64,000 nucleotides of DNA from DATKRB01 sp036501425 (GCA_036501425.1 DASYAI010000016.1:36057-100056); one strand, 5' to 3'; counted from the first letter of the stretch, positions 40,160 through 48,890 are shown. Notes: generated by a model from the sequence alone, not told the origin. Numbers and translations are program-made.

Positions 40160-41689
40160 CTACTTGGACGCCGACAGGGTGAAGGTCTGGGTGGCCGCCC
40201 GGCCGACGCCGTTGGTGGCGCTCAGGGTGAGCCGGTAGCTGTGCCCGCGTTGGATGGACCCGGTCAGCGTTCCGGTGCCGTTGCCGTTGTCGGCGAAGCT
40301 GACGGTGCTGGGCAGCTTCCCCGACACGCTCAATGCCGGTGTCGGGGTGCCGGTGGCCCGCACCGTAAAGCTGAACGGGCGCCCGCTGGGCACCGAGTCC
40401 GATGAGGCGCTGACGATCCGTGGCGCCACCTGGGCGGGCACGGCCGTCGTCGTGGTGGTCGAGGTGGTCGAGGTCGTGCTGGAGGTGGTCGTCGTCGAGG
40501 TGGAGGTGGTCGTGGTGGAAGTGGTGGACGTGGTCGTGGTGGTCCCGCCCGGTCCAGGAGGCGTCGCACCGGCCGTCCCCGCCGCGTCGGCGACCTCCTG
40601 GCTCCAGTAGGAGGGCAGGGCGCCGTAGGGGTTGGGCAGCTGGCCGTCGGTGACGTACGCCTGGCCGTAACCGTCCGCGCTCAGCTGGGCCAGGGCGGAA
40701 GCCAGACCGGAGGTGCCCTTCGCGCCGTAGACGACGCCCCAGAACCGGCTGGCCGGGTAGGCGCCTGCCCACCTCGGCAGCGGTCCGGCTCCGCCGAGCA
40801 TCGCGGGGGTGCCCTCGAAGGACAGCACGACATCGGCCGCTGCCATGTAGCACGAGCTCGTGGCGGTCCCCGGGTTCAAGACGGTCAGGTCCAGGCCCGG
40901 CTGGGAGTGGATGTAGGTGTAGAGGAGGGAGTAGTAGCTGGCCTCGAGCGAGCAGCTGGTGGCCCCTTCGTCCACGAAGATGCCGTTGACGTGGTACCAG
41001 GTCTCGTACTCGGAGACCTCGGTCTCGACGGTGCCCAGGTTTCGAGCGCCGTAGGAGGTGTGCACGTAGCCGAGGACGTCCACCCCGGCCAGCTGGGCGG
41101 TGGCCACCTGCGCGGCATAGTTGGGGTCGGGAGCCGAGCCGGGACCGCTGTTCGGGTTGATCACCGCGAGATCGACCGGAGGATGGCCGGCGTCGAGCTG
41201 CGTCCACTGGGGCCCCGGGTAGAAGTAGGACGGCGCGGCGATCGCCAGCCCGCCGGCGGTGTAGGCGTACGACCCCAGCGCCGAAGCCGTGCTCGTGCCG
41301 CTGGGGGTGGTGACGGCCACCGACCCGCCCACCGCCGTGCCCCCCGGCGCAGGCCCGGTCACGGCACGCAGCAGGGTGTCGGACACCACGGTGAGCTGCG
41401 AGGCGGGGACCCCGTCGACGGTCACCGCAGTGGCGCCGGTGAACCCGGTGCCGACCACCGTCAGGGGGGTGCCGCCCCCGGTCGGACCGCTGCGAGGCCA
41501 GACCGCCCCCACCGACGGGACCAGGGCGGAGGCACCTGCGGGGCGGAGGGCCACGACGATCCCCAGTGCCATGACGACCAGCGCGGCGCTGAGCACGAGC
41601 CGCACGCTGCCGGAGCCGGTGCGGCCCAACCCAACGGACCTCGTCCGGCGTGCGTGCCGCGGCGCGCCGGAGCCCGTGGGAGTCGGCAT
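40160..41689 (-). CDS. Secreted spherulin-4-like protein with TIG and C-terminal Ig-like domains
   Basis: 509 residues. Basic N-terminus plus hydrophobic segment (residues about 29-50) for export. Then an IPT/TIG domain (GAVWPRSGPTGGGTPLTVVGTGF), a spherulation-specific family 4 domain (AAPSYFYPGPQWTQLDAGHP, VDVLGYVHTSYGARNLGTVE, WYHVNGIFVDEGATS with the acidic pair), a pure Thr/Ser linker of about 40 residues and a putative Ig fold (GRPFSFTVRATGTPTPALSV). The spherulin-4 fold is related to GH135-type galactosaminogalactan hydrolases, so it may act on an extracellular polysaccharide. ATG 41689 follows TATTTT (41696-41701), six bases upstream. Confidence 0.8.
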   Translation of the reverse strand: MPTPTGSGAPRHARRTRSVGLGRTGSGSVRLVLSAALVVMALGIVVALRPAGASALVPSVGAVWPRSGPTGGGTPLTVVGTGFTGATAVTVDGVPASQLTVVSDTLLRAVTGPAPGGTAVGGSVAVTTPSGTSTASALGSYAYTAGGLAIAAPSYFYPGPQWTQLDAGHPPVDLAVINPNSGPGSAPDPNYAAQVATAQLAGVDVLGYVHTSYGARNLGTVETEVSEYETWYHVNGIFVDEGATSCSLEASYYSLLYTYIHSQPGLDLTVLNPGTATSSCYMAAADVVLSFEGTPAMLGGAGPLPRWAGAYPASRFWGVVYGAKGTSGLASALAQLSADGYGQAYVTDGQLPNPYGALPSYWSQEVADAAGTAGATPPGPGGTTTTTSTTSTTTTSTSTTTTSSTTSTTSTTTTTAVPAQVAPRIVSASSDSVPSGRPFSFTVRATGTPTPALSVSGKLPSTVSFADNGNGTGTLTGSIQRGHSYRLTLSATNGVGRAATQTFTLSASK

Positions 41690-41796
41690 GGCCGGAAAAT
41701 ACCATGAGCCACCGGTAACCGGGCCGATCGTCTACGACGTTCGCGTCCCCTCGCGTCGGGTCGGGGCGGGCCTCGGGTCGCCCCGACGCGCTCCGG

Positions 41797-42609
41797 TCAG
41801 CCTCGGCGAGGCTCCCAACGGAAGCGACGGAGGGCCACGTAGACCCCGGCCACGCCCCAGATGGCCATCACCAGCACGTCGTGCCACGCCCACGGCGAGG
41901 CCCCGGCGCTGAGATGGAACGGGGCGAAGGTCGCGGTGATCAGGTGCCGCACCGGAAACCAGGTCGAGATCTTCGCCAGCGCGGATCCGGATCGGATCGG
42001 GTACCACAGGCCTGACAGGAAGAGCAGCACGAAGAAGACGATCGACAGGACCGGGCCGGCCGCCTCTTGGTTCGGGATGAGGGTGCTGACCGCCACGCCC
42101 AGGGCGGTGAAGCAGAAGACGCCGGCCAGCAGGGCCACGACCAGCGCTCCCCATTGATGCGGCAGGTGCGCGTGGTAGCCGTACCGTCCGACGATCAGCA
42201 GGAGCACCACCTGGACCGCCGACACGATCAACGCGTTGGCGAAGACCCCGCTGAACATGATCCAGCGGGGCAACGGGCTCAACCGGAGGCGCTTGAGAAG
42301 GCCGAGCTCGCGGCGCAGCACCAGGTTGATGGCCAGCATGTTGAAGCACGCGGCCATCACGCCGTACGCGGCGAAGCCGGCCACGTAGTACTGGATCAGC
42401 TTCACCCCGGGCAAGAAGGACACCATCGACTTCCCGCCGCTCGCCCCGAGCAGCACCAGAAAGACGACCGAGAAGACCACGGTGAACCCGGCGCCGAGCG
42501 GGTTGCGCCAGAAGGCCAGCTGCTCGTAGCCCACCTGACGGCCGACCAGGCGAAGGTCCCGCCGGTCGAGGAGCAGCGGGCGGCCCGCCCTGGTCCGCGC
42601 GGCGCTCAT
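41797..42609 (-). CDS. ABC-2 family transporter permease
   Basis: 270 residues, six hydrophobic helices. The ABC-2 membrane fold of drug or polysaccharide exporters: QVGYEQLAFWRNPLGAGFTVVF, the LVLRRELGLLKRLRLSPLPRW coupling segment and the FFVLLFLSGLWYPIRSGSALAKISTWFPVRHLI region before the last helices. Pairs with the ATPase just upstream; ATG 42609 overlaps the ATPase stop (ATGA). The substrate is unknown. Confidence 0.9.
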   Translation of the reverse strand: MSAARTRAGRPLLLDRRDLRLVGRQVGYEQLAFWRNPLGAGFTVVFSVVFLVLLGASGGKSMVSFLPGVKLIQYYVAGFAAYGVMAACFNMLAINLVLRRELGLLKRLRLSPLPRWIMFSGVFANALIVSAVQVVLLLIVGRYGYHAHLPHQWGALVVALLAGVFCFTALGVAVSTLIPNQEAAGPVLSIVFFVLLFLSGLWYPIRSGSALAKISTWFPVRHLITATFAPFHLSAGASPWAWHDVLVMAIWGVAGVYVALRRFRWEPRRG

Positions 42610-43592
42610 CGCCCCCGCCCATGCCGTGACCCGGTTCCGGGGCCGGACGCGACGACCTGGCCGACCTGGCCGGTCGGGCCGACCGGGCCGGAGGGCTCGA
42701 ACCCGGTCAGTCGGAGGTAAACGTCCTCGAGGGTGAGCCGTTCGACCGACAACCCGACCAGGTCGACCCGGCGCTCGAGGGCCCAGCCGGTGAGGTCGTG
42801 GAGCGCGCTGATCTCGCGGTTCGTGTGCACTTCCACCAGGTCCCCGGTGAGCGTCGCCCCGTGCACCGGCAGGTCGTCGAACGCCACACGGTCGGGCAGC
42901 CGGAAGCGGATCCGCACGTCGCCCAGGTCGCGACCCCCGATCGACCTCGGCGGACCCGAGGCGACGATCTCCCCCCGCGTGATCACTGCCACCCGGTCGG
43001 CCAGCGCCTCCGCCTCGTCCATGTAATGGGTCGTCAGGATGACCGTCGTCCCCTCACCCGTCAGCGTGCGGACGAGGTCCCAGGCGCCGCGACGGGCCGA
43101 GGGATCGAACCCGGTGGTCGGCTCGTCCAAGAAGACGAGCTCCGGGTTGCCCACGATGCCCAGGGCCAGGTCCAGTCGCCGTTGCTGACCCCCGGAGAGC
43201 ACCTTGACCCGGCGACCGGCCTGCTCGCTCAGGCCAACCTGCTCGAGCATCTCGTCGATCGGGCGCGGGTTCGGGTAGTAAGCGGCGTTGCGAGACAGGA
43301 CCTCGCGCACCGTGAGCATCGGCTCGACCGCCAGCTCCTGCAAGACGATGCCCATCCGCTCCCGAAGCTCGCGGCTGGTACGAGCGTGCGCCGGATCCAG
43401 CCCGAGCACCTCCACCCGGCCACCGTCGCGGGATCGGAAGCCCTCGAGGATCTCGACCGTCGTGGTCTTGCCGGCCCCATTGGGGCCGAGCAACGCGAAC
43501 ACCTCGCCCGGCTCCACCGAGAAGCTCACGTCGTTTACCGCGCGGAACGCCCCGTAGTGCTTCGTCAGCCGGTCCACCACCACCGACGCCAT
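42606..43592 (-). CDS. ABC transporter ATPase (drug/polysaccharide exporter type)
   Basis: 328 residues. Walker A ALLGPNGAGKTTTVE, Q-loop IVLQELAVEPMLT, signature LSGGQQRRLDLALG, Walker B ELVFLDEPTTGFDP, switch His in VILTTHYMDEAEAL. The C-terminal extension is of the DrrA type, followed by a Gly/Pro/Val-rich tail (GPVGPTGQVG). ATG 43592 has a GAGGGGAAGG site. Divergent from the universal stress protein gene. With the permease it forms a two-gene exporter. Confidence 0.92.
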   Translation of the reverse strand: MASVVVDRLTKHYGAFRAVNDVSFSVEPGEVFALLGPNGAGKTTTVEILEGFRSRDGGRVEVLGLDPAHARTSRELRERMGIVLQELAVEPMLTVREVLSRNAAYYPNPRPIDEMLEQVGLSEQAGRRVKVLSGGQQRRLDLALGIVGNPELVFLDEPTTGFDPSARRGAWDLVRTLTGEGTTVILTTHYMDEAEALADRVAVITRGEIVASGPPRSIGGRDLGDVRIRFRLPDRVAFDDLPVHGATLTGDLVEVHTNREISALHDLTGWALERRVDLVGLSVERLTLEDVYLRLTGFEPSGPVGPTGQVGQVVASGPGTGSRHGRGR

Positions 43593-43742
43593 CGAACCTT
43601 CCCCTCGTCTCACCCGCCGTCGCCGGCCCCGACAACCTTCGTCCAGCGCCGACCAGGCGTCAACTGGTGGTGGCGGGTTACGGTCGCGCCAGCCGCCCGC
43701 CAGGGGCAGACGAGCCCGCGCCGCGGGTGGAGGGGAGGTCGT

Positions 43743-44195
43743 ATGGGATGCGTGGTGGTCGCGGTGGCCGAGGGCGAGACTCGGGTCGGCCCGCTGAGCG
43801 AAGCCCTCAGATTGCTCGGACCCGATCACGAGTACGTCTTCTTGAGCGTCGAACAGGGGGTCGTGCCGGCGGTCCTGGCCGAGGGCGGCCTGGCCGCGAC
43901 CGCGGTGGTTCCCGACGACGTGACCTGGGCCGAAGTCGACCGTGCCGCCAGGGCTGCGGGGTCGACGAAGCTGGCCGCCTTCGTCGAGCAGCTGCCAGCC
44001 CGAGGTCGGGTCAGGATCGAGACCGGCGATCCCGCCGAGCGGATCTGTGCTGTCGCGGCGGAGGAGCATGCCGACCTGGTCGTGATCGGCTCGACCCATG
44101 TCGGAGCGATCCGCCGCCTGATCGGCGGATCGGTCACCGACGACGTGGCCCATCACGCCCCCTGCGCCGTGCTGTTGACTCGCAACGGCCATTGA
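43743..44195 (+). CDS. Universal stress protein (UspA family)
   Basis: 150 residues. The Usp fold: MGCVVVAVAEGETRVGPLSEALRLLG, a central acidic region, RIETGDPAERICAVAAEEHADLVVIGSTHVGAIRRLIGGSVTDDVAHHAPCAVLLTR. The ATP-binding G-x2-G-x9-G-(S/T) pattern is only partly kept (GSTHVGAIRRLIGGSVTDDV), so nucleotide binding is uncertain. ATG 43743 has a strong GGAGGGGAGG upstream. Two hairpins follow the stop. Confidence 0.85.
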   Translation: MGCVVVAVAEGETRVGPLSEALRLLGPDHEYVFLSVEQGVVPAVLAEGGLAATAVVPDDVTWAEVDRAARAAGSTKLAAFVEQLPARGRVRIETGDPAERICAVAAEEHADLVVIGSTHVGAIRRLIGGSVTDDVAHHAPCAVLLTRNGH

Positions 44196-44219
44196 CAGCC
44201 CAGCGTGCGCATCAGGCGG

Positions 44220-44259
44220 GGAGATTGGAACAATCTCCGATCTCCGGGGCTTTCCCCGG
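44220..44259 (+). terminator. Two consecutive hairpins after the universal stress gene
   Basis: GGAGATTG-GAA-CAATCTCC (44220-44238) and CCGGGG-CTTT-CCCCGG (44244-44259). The first lies 25 bases after the stop. No T run follows, but stacked GC stems are a common substitute in actinomycetes. Confidence 0.65.
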
Positions 44260-44343
44260 CCTTCCCGCCAGGTGCCGGAGGCCGGGCCACGTGACAGCGG
44301 GACGTCGGGGGCGCTCGGCCGGCCATGAGAGGGGCCCCGGCAG

Positions 44344-44371
44344 TTGACACCCGCGCTGGGACCGCTAGCGT
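44344..44371 (+). promoter_or_regulatory. Near-consensus promoter TTGACA-N16-TAGCGT
   Basis: TTGACA at 44344-44349, a 16-base spacer, TAGCGT at 44366-44371, then seven bases to GTG 44379. It is the clearest sigma-70-type promoter seen in the window, and supports leaderless translation of the following small gene. Confidence 0.75.
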
Positions 44372-44378
44372 CGCGTCG

Positions 44379-44636
44379 GTGAGGATCCCGGAGGCGTCGA
44401 GGCCGGTCCGGTGCGAGGCGCTTCAGCTACGCCTCGCCGAGACCGAGGAGGTCCTCGCGGCCAAGGAGGAGGAGGCGTCGGTCGTTCTCGGCGCGTTGGC
44501 CCGTTCGGGTGATCCGGCCTGGGCTCCGCGCCGCCGCGAGATGGCCGACGAAGCCCACCGCGAGGCGCTCCGGGCGGCCGAGCACGCAGCGCGGCTGCGG
44601 GAGAAGGTCAGCGGAGAGCCCGCCCGCCCCGGGTGA
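44379..44636 (+). CDS. Small coiled-coil protein of unknown function
   Basis: 85 residues from GTG 44379. Nearly all helical and highly charged: LQLRLAETEEVLAAKEEEASVVLGALARSG, then REMADEAHREALRAAEHAARLREKV, giving two helices joined by a Gly-Asp-Pro turn (a helical hairpin). No family is recognised. The near-consensus promoter ends seven bases before this GTG, which rules against the upstream ATG at 44325. Confidence 0.65.
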   Translation: MRIPEASRPVRCEALQLRLAETEEVLAAKEEEASVVLGALARSGDPAWAPRRREMADEAHREALRAAEHAARLREKVSGEPARPG

Positions 44637-44671
44637 GCGGCCCGCCGCCGTGATCCCGTGAACCGGCGCAG

Positions 44672-45616
44672 CTAGCCGCCCGTGGTCACCAGATTCCGGA
44701 TCTCCTCGGCCTCCTCAGGGGAGAGCTGCCAGCCGACAGCCTCGACGTTGGCCACCACCTGCTCGGGCTTGGTCGCCCCGGCGATCACCGACGACACGGC
44801 CGGATAGGCGAGCAGCCAGGACATCGCCAGCTCGAGCAACGAGTGGCCGTGGTCGCCGGCATACCGGGTCAGCGCCTCGACTCGGTCGAACATCCGGTCC
44901 GAGAGGTTCCGCTGCTGCAGGTCGTCGCTGAGGTGACCGAGCCGGGTCTCCTCCCCCGCCGGGGCTCCGCGCCGGTACTTGCCGGTCAGCAGGCCGTTGG
45001 CGAGAGGAGAGTAGGGCAGCATGCCGATGCCGTGGCGGGCACAGGCGGCGAGGGCGTCGTCGACGGCACGGGACCGCAGGACGCTCAGCTCGTTCTGGGC
45101 GCTGGCAAACGGCTGGAAGCCACCAGCCTCGGCCGCCGCCGCCGCTTGGTCGATCTGGGCGCCCGAGAAATTGGAGTGGCCGATCTCGCGGACCTTGCCC
45201 TCGCGCACGAGCTTGTCCAGGGCGGCCAGCGTCTCCTCGATCGGCGTCCCGCTGTCGGGCCGGTGGAGCTGGTAGATGTCGATCGTCTCGACGCCCAGCC
45301 GCCTGAGGCTGTCCTCGACCGCGATGGCGATCCACCTCGCACTCGCGCCCTGGCGGTCCTCGGCGCCCATGGGACTGCCGAACTTCGTGGCGATCAGGAC
45401 CCGCTCCCGGCGGCCCCGGAGCACCTCGCCCAGGAACGCCTCGGAGTCGCCGTACACGTCGGCGGTGTCGAGCAGCGTGATGCCGTGATCGATTGCCGCG
45501 TCCACCACGGCCCGGGTCCCCGCCACGTCCACGTGGGTCCCGAAGGTCGTGCCGAAGTTGTTGCACCCGAGCCCGACCACCGACACGCTGAGACTGCCGA
45601 TCGTGCGACTCTCCAT
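44672..45616 (-). CDS. Aldo/keto reductase
   Basis: 314 residues. AKR tetrad: Asp and Tyr in TLLDTADVYGDSEAFLGEVL, Lys in VLIATKFGSP, His in IYQLHRPDSG. SVIAGATKPEQVVANV is the NADP phosphate loop. It reduces aldehydes or ketones. ATG 45616 follows AAGGGGGT. It is a paralogue of the protein at 30511-31506, with similar sequence over its whole length. Divergent from the small gene at 45725. Confidence 0.9.
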   Translation of the reverse strand: MESRTIGSLSVSVVGLGCNNFGTTFGTHVDVAGTRAVVDAAIDHGITLLDTADVYGDSEAFLGEVLRGRRERVLIATKFGSPMGAEDRQGASARWIAIAVEDSLRRLGVETIDIYQLHRPDSGTPIEETLAALDKLVREGKVREIGHSNFSGAQIDQAAAAAEAGGFQPFASAQNELSVLRSRAVDDALAACARHGIGMLPYSPLANGLLTGKYRRGAPAGEETRLGHLSDDLQQRNLSDRMFDRVEALTRYAGDHGHSLLELAMSWLLAYPAVSSVIAGATKPEQVVANVEAVGWQLSPEEAEEIRNLVTTGG

Positions 45617-45724
45617 GATCTGCCGACCCCCTTCGTCCGTTCGGAGCAACCGGCCCCGACTGCTCAACCCTGCCACATCCCGCCCGACTCCCCCATCCCG
45701 GCGGCAGCCGGTAGCTTGCAGGAA

Positions 45725-46033
45725 GTGGAACCTGTCCAAGAAGTGGAACCTCTCGAGATAGGAGCCATCAGCGCCGAGCTCGACGAGTTGGCGCTAGCGG
45801 CCGGGGATCCCACCTCGGTCCCGACGGATGCCATTCCCCTCGGCACCTATCTGGCGCTCCTCGGAACGAGCGCCCCGGTGCTCAACAGCCTCCCGTCCTG
45901 GTACATGCCGGCGGCAACCGGGCGCCCTCCGGGTCGCTGGCGCCTGCCGGTCGTGTTGGTGATCGCCGGCGCCTTCCTGATCATCGAGGCTCTCGGGCTC
46001 TGCAACACCTTCGGTCAGCTGACGCTCGCCTGA
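45725..46033 (+). CDS. Small protein with a C-terminal membrane segment
   Basis: 102 residues. N-terminus is acidic with a duplicated EVEPVQ/EVEPLE from an 18-base tandem repeat (45722-45757); then ISAELDELALAAGDPTSVP, a Pro/Leu-rich middle and a hydrophobic segment LPVVLVIAGAFLIIEALGL. No family known. GTG 45725 is preceded by TAGCTT (45712-45717) seven bases upstream, matching the leaderless pattern. A second GTG (45743) in the repeat is an alternative. Confidence 0.6.
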   Translation: MEPVQEVEPLEIGAISAELDELALAAGDPTSVPTDAIPLGTYLALLGTSAPVLNSLPSWYMPAATGRPPGRWRLPVVLVIAGAFLIIEALGLCNTFGQLTLA

Positions 46034-46070
46034 GGGCGTCGGGAGCCGCGGCCCGCGGTCCGGCCCTTCG

Positions 46071-46331
46071 TCAGACCCCGCTGGCCTCAGCGGCCGCGAT
46101 CGCTTCTTCGAGCTGTCGTAGGAGCGTCCGGCCCGAGGCGAGGTCGAGCTCCAGCGCCACCCGGGCCTCGGGGCCGATCTCGTAGTTGACGAAATCCAAC
46201 AGCAGCGCATGCTCGTCCGGGCCATGGGTAGCGTGGTCGTACCCGACGGTGGCACGCGTCAGGGGAAACCACCCGCCGGTTCCCTTTCCCACGCCCTTCA
46301 GCTCGGCACTGACGGCGATCATCGTGCACAT
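46071..46331 (-). CDS. Small conserved actinobacterial protein (resembles DUF6295)
   Basis: 86 residues: MCTMIAVSAELKGVGKGTGG, then WFPLTRATVGYDHATHGPDEHALLLDFVNYEIGPEARVALELDLASGRTLLRQL. The MCTMI start, GKGxGGWF and YDHxxHxPxEHAL patterns recur in small uncharacterised actinobacterial proteins. ATG 46331 follows GGGAGTGG. It lies 55 bases after the dienelactone hydrolase stop and may be in its operon. No function is known. Confidence 0.75.
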   Translation of the reverse strand: MCTMIAVSAELKGVGKGTGGWFPLTRATVGYDHATHGPDEHALLLDFVNYEIGPEARVALELDLASGRTLLRQLEEAIAAAEASGV

Positions 46332-46386
46332 TGCGACCACTCCCTGGTTGTCGGATCCGGTGTCGGCGTAGTCGGGGCGACGGGGC

Positions 46387-47163
46387 TCACGAGGCGGCCG
46401 CCAGGTTGGTGGCAAAGAAGTCGAAGACCTTCTCCCACGCGTCCATGGCCTGCTCCTGGCGGTACATCGGCGTGTGGTAGTAGAAGAACCCGTGCCCCGC
46501 ACCGTCGTAGCGGTGGAAGGTGTAGTCCTTGCCGAGTCGTCGCAATTCCGCCTCGTGGAGGTCGACCTGTTCCGCCGTCGGTGAGCGGTCGTCGTTGCCG
46601 AAGATCCCCAACAGCGGGGCGTGCAGCCGCTCGGTGAGGTCGATGGGCGCGACCGGGCGTGCCGGCGTGAGCTGGTCCGGGGCCATCACGACGCCCCCGC
46701 CCCAGAGATCGGCCACCGCGTCGAAGCCGTCGACGCTGGAGGCGACCAGCACCGAGTGCCGACCACCCGAGCAGGTCCCGATGATCCCGACCTTGCCGTT
46801 GCTGGTGGGAAGTGCCACCAGCCAGTCCCGGGCCGCCTTGGCGTCGGCGATCACGCTCTCGTCGGGCACCCCGCCCTCGCTGCGTACCTTGGCGGCCACA
46901 TCGTCGGGGGTGCCGTGCCCGTAGCGGCAGTAGAGGTCAGGGGCCAGCACGTTGTAACCGTGCCGACCCAATCGCTCGGCGAACTCCTGGTTGAACTCGT
47001 CGAAGCCCGGCATGTGGTGGATCACCACCACCCCTGGCAGCGGGCCGTCAGCCGCCGGCCGGACCGCGTACCCGTGGATCTCGTCGCCGTTGCCACCTCG
47101 GAAGGTGGTCAAGCTTGCGGTCAGCTCCAGTCGGTCGTCCGTCCTGAACATGTTCCACGCCAT
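46387..47163 (-). CDS. Dienelactone hydrolase family protein
   Basis: 258 residues. Alpha/beta hydrolase with LPGVVVIHHMPGFDEFNQEFAERLGRHGYNVLAPDL, nucleophile Cys in IIGTCSGGRHSVL, Asp in GIFGNDDRSP and His in DGAGHGFFYYHTP. The loop DLYCRYGHGTPDDVAAK is typical of a carboxymethylenebutenolidase-like subgroup. ATG 47163 follows GAAGGGGG at a suitable distance. The DUF6295-like gene follows it on the same strand. Confidence 0.9.
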   Translation of the reverse strand: MAWNMFRTDDRLELTASLTTFRGGNGDEIHGYAVRPAADGPLPGVVVIHHMPGFDEFNQEFAERLGRHGYNVLAPDLYCRYGHGTPDDVAAKVRSEGGVPDESVIADAKAARDWLVALPTSNGKVGIIGTCSGGRHSVLVASSVDGFDAVADLWGGGVVMAPDQLTPARPVAPIDLTERLHAPLLGIFGNDDRSPTAEQVDLHEAELRRLGKDYTFHRYDGAGHGFFYYHTPMYRQEQAMDAWEKVFDFFATNLAAAS

Positions 47164-47312
47164 CGGATACCCCCTTCGAGTCGAGTGCGGCCGGTAGCTC
47201 GGGTGCGGCCGGTGACCGGGCTGCCGAACAGTGAACCCGTTCGGAGCGTAGCGGGCGGGCCCGGTGGTCGGGCATCCCGCCGTCCCGTCAGCGCGCCGCC
47301 GACGATGACGTC

Positions 47313-48506
47313 ATGTCGACCGCCGGTTGGTCAACAATGGACCCGGTGACGCAGCCGCCTTCGACGCAGCCGCCCTCGACCCGGCGCGGGAGCGGCGGGG
47401 CGGACCGGTCCGGCCGGCCCCGGCCCGGCCGGACCCCCGGTCGAGTCCCCGAATCCGCCGGCCGGGCCGCGGTGCCGAGCGTGGATCGTCGCCGGCGCGC
47501 CAGCGGGCGCGGTCGCCGGCGCGCCAGCGGGCGCGGCAGCGCAACGGGCCCGGTCCGACGACGAGCGACCATCCGGCGTCGCCGGGTCGCCGTGGTCGGG
47601 CTCGTCGCGCTGGTCGTCGTCGTGGTCTGGGTGGCGCAACGCGGCTCGGCACCCCGAGCGACGGCCGGCGGCGGCGGGTCCCCCGCCTCAGGAACGGCCC
47701 TGGACCCGGCGACGTTCGCCAGCGGGGCATGCATGGCGTTCGATCCGCTGAAGGGCGACTCGCACCGTACGGTCTTCCTCGACGCCGGACACGGCGGTAT
47801 CGACCCGGGCGGCGTGGGGACCACCGAGGACGGGTCGTCGGTCACGGAGGCTTCGGTGACCCTGGCGATCGAGCTCGACACCATGGCCGAGCTGCGTGCC
47901 GATGGTGACCGGGTCGTCGTGTCGCGCACCTCGGACACGACCGTCGTGCGGCTCGGGAGCGCCGACGAGTCCGGAGGCCTGCTGACGTTGCAGGGCTCCC
48001 ACGACGACGTCGTCGCCCGTGACCAGTGCGCCAACCTGGCTCATGCGTCGCTCCTCGTCGGTATCTACATGAACGCAGCCGCGACTCCGCAGGGTGCGGG
48101 CAGCGTGACCGTCTACGACGACGACCGCAGCTTCGGCGCCGCCAACCTGCGGCTCGCCAAAGCGCTGCAACAGGACACGCTGGCCGTCATGAACGCGCGA
48201 GGTTGGGCCATCCCCGACGACGGTGTGGAGCCCGACAGCGGCTTCGGCTCCTACGTCGGGGACCCGTCCGCCGGCGGGCTCGCCGCCGAAGCCGCCGCCT
48301 ACAACCACCTCTTGTTGCTCGGTCCGAGCTCGCCGGGCTTCTTGACCACGCCGAGCGACATGCCCGGCGCGGTGATCGAGCCGCTCTACCTGACCGACCC
48401 CTTCGAAGGCTCCATCGCCGACAACCGCAGCGACCAGCACACCGTCGCCCGGGGGATCGCCGAGGGGATCGAGCGGTACCTCACGCCGTCGCGGGTGACC
48501 GGCTGA
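47313..48506 (+). CDS. N-acetylmuramoyl-L-alanine amidase-like protein (Amidase_3), one zinc ligand changed
   Basis: 397 residues. A long Arg/Pro/Ser-rich cytoplasmic N-terminus includes a duplicated RRRASGRG from a 24-base repeat near 47485-47535. A single membrane anchor follows (VAVVGLVALVVVVVWVA), then an Amidase_3 domain: TVFLDAGHGGIDPGG with zinc-ligand His160, the Glu in TEASVTLAIEL, and VIEPLYLTDP with the catalytic Glu. Where the family has S-x-H-A/F-N the sequence is VGIYMNAA, with Tyr252 in place of the third zinc His. It may therefore bind peptidoglycan without cutting it, or use altered metal binding. Starts at ATG 47313 or 47337. Confidence 0.8.
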   Translation: MSTAGWSTMDPVTQPPSTQPPSTRRGSGGADRSGRPRPGRTPGRVPESAGRAAVPSVDRRRRASGRGRRRASGRGSATGPVRRRATIRRRRVAVVGLVALVVVVVWVAQRGSAPRATAGGGGSPASGTALDPATFASGACMAFDPLKGDSHRTVFLDAGHGGIDPGGVGTTEDGSSVTEASVTLAIELDTMAELRADGDRVVVSRTSDTTVVRLGSADESGGLLTLQGSHDDVVARDQCANLAHASLLVGIYMNAAATPQGAGSVTVYDDDRSFGAANLRLAKALQQDTLAVMNARGWAIPDDGVEPDSGFGSYVGDPSAGGLAAEAAAYNHLLLLGPSSPGFLTTPSDMPGAVIEPLYLTDPFEGSIADNRSDQHTVARGIAEGIERYLTPSRVTG

Positions 48507-48524
48507 GCCCGGAGACCGCTCGGC

Positions 48525-48890
48525 TCAGTCCAGCACCTCGACCACCCGCTCGCTCGGTCGGGCGATGACCGCCCGTCCGGCGCGGACGATGATCGGTCGC
48601 TGCATCAGCTCGGGATGCTCGAGCAACAGGTCGATGATCGCCGGGGCGTCGACGTAGCCCGCCGGGTCCAGTCCCAGCTCGACGAACCGCTTGTCGGAGG
48701 TGCGGACGAGGTCGGGCACGGGATCGATCAGTGCCTCGACGATCATCTCGAGCGTGGCTCGAGAGGGCGGGGCACGGAGGTACTCGATCACCCGGTGGTC
48801 CACCGACCGCTCCTCCAAGATCTCCATGGCGCCCCGGCTCCTCGAGCAGCTCGGGTTGTGGAAGATCGTCACGGTGCCGGCGTCGGTCAT
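48525..48890 (-). CDS. ArsC/Spx-family protein (arsenate reductase-like)
   Basis: 121 residues. HNPSCSRSRGAMEILEERSV carries the active-site Cys (C-x-x-S/R pattern of glutaredoxin-coupled ArsC), then VDHRVIEYLRAPPSRATLEMIVEAL and MQRPIIVRAGRAVIARPSERVVEVL with the conserved RPI(I/V) Arg. It would reduce arsenate or act as a thiol-based reductase. No other arsenic genes are near. ATG 48890 overlaps the stop of the upstream gene by four bases (ATGA). Confidence 0.88.
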   Translation of the reverse strand: MTDAGTVTIFHNPSCSRSRGAMEILEERSVDHRVIEYLRAPPSRATLEMIVEALIDPVPDLVRTSDKRFVELGLDPAGYVDAPAIIDLLLEHPELMQRPIIVRAGRAVIARPSERVVEVLD

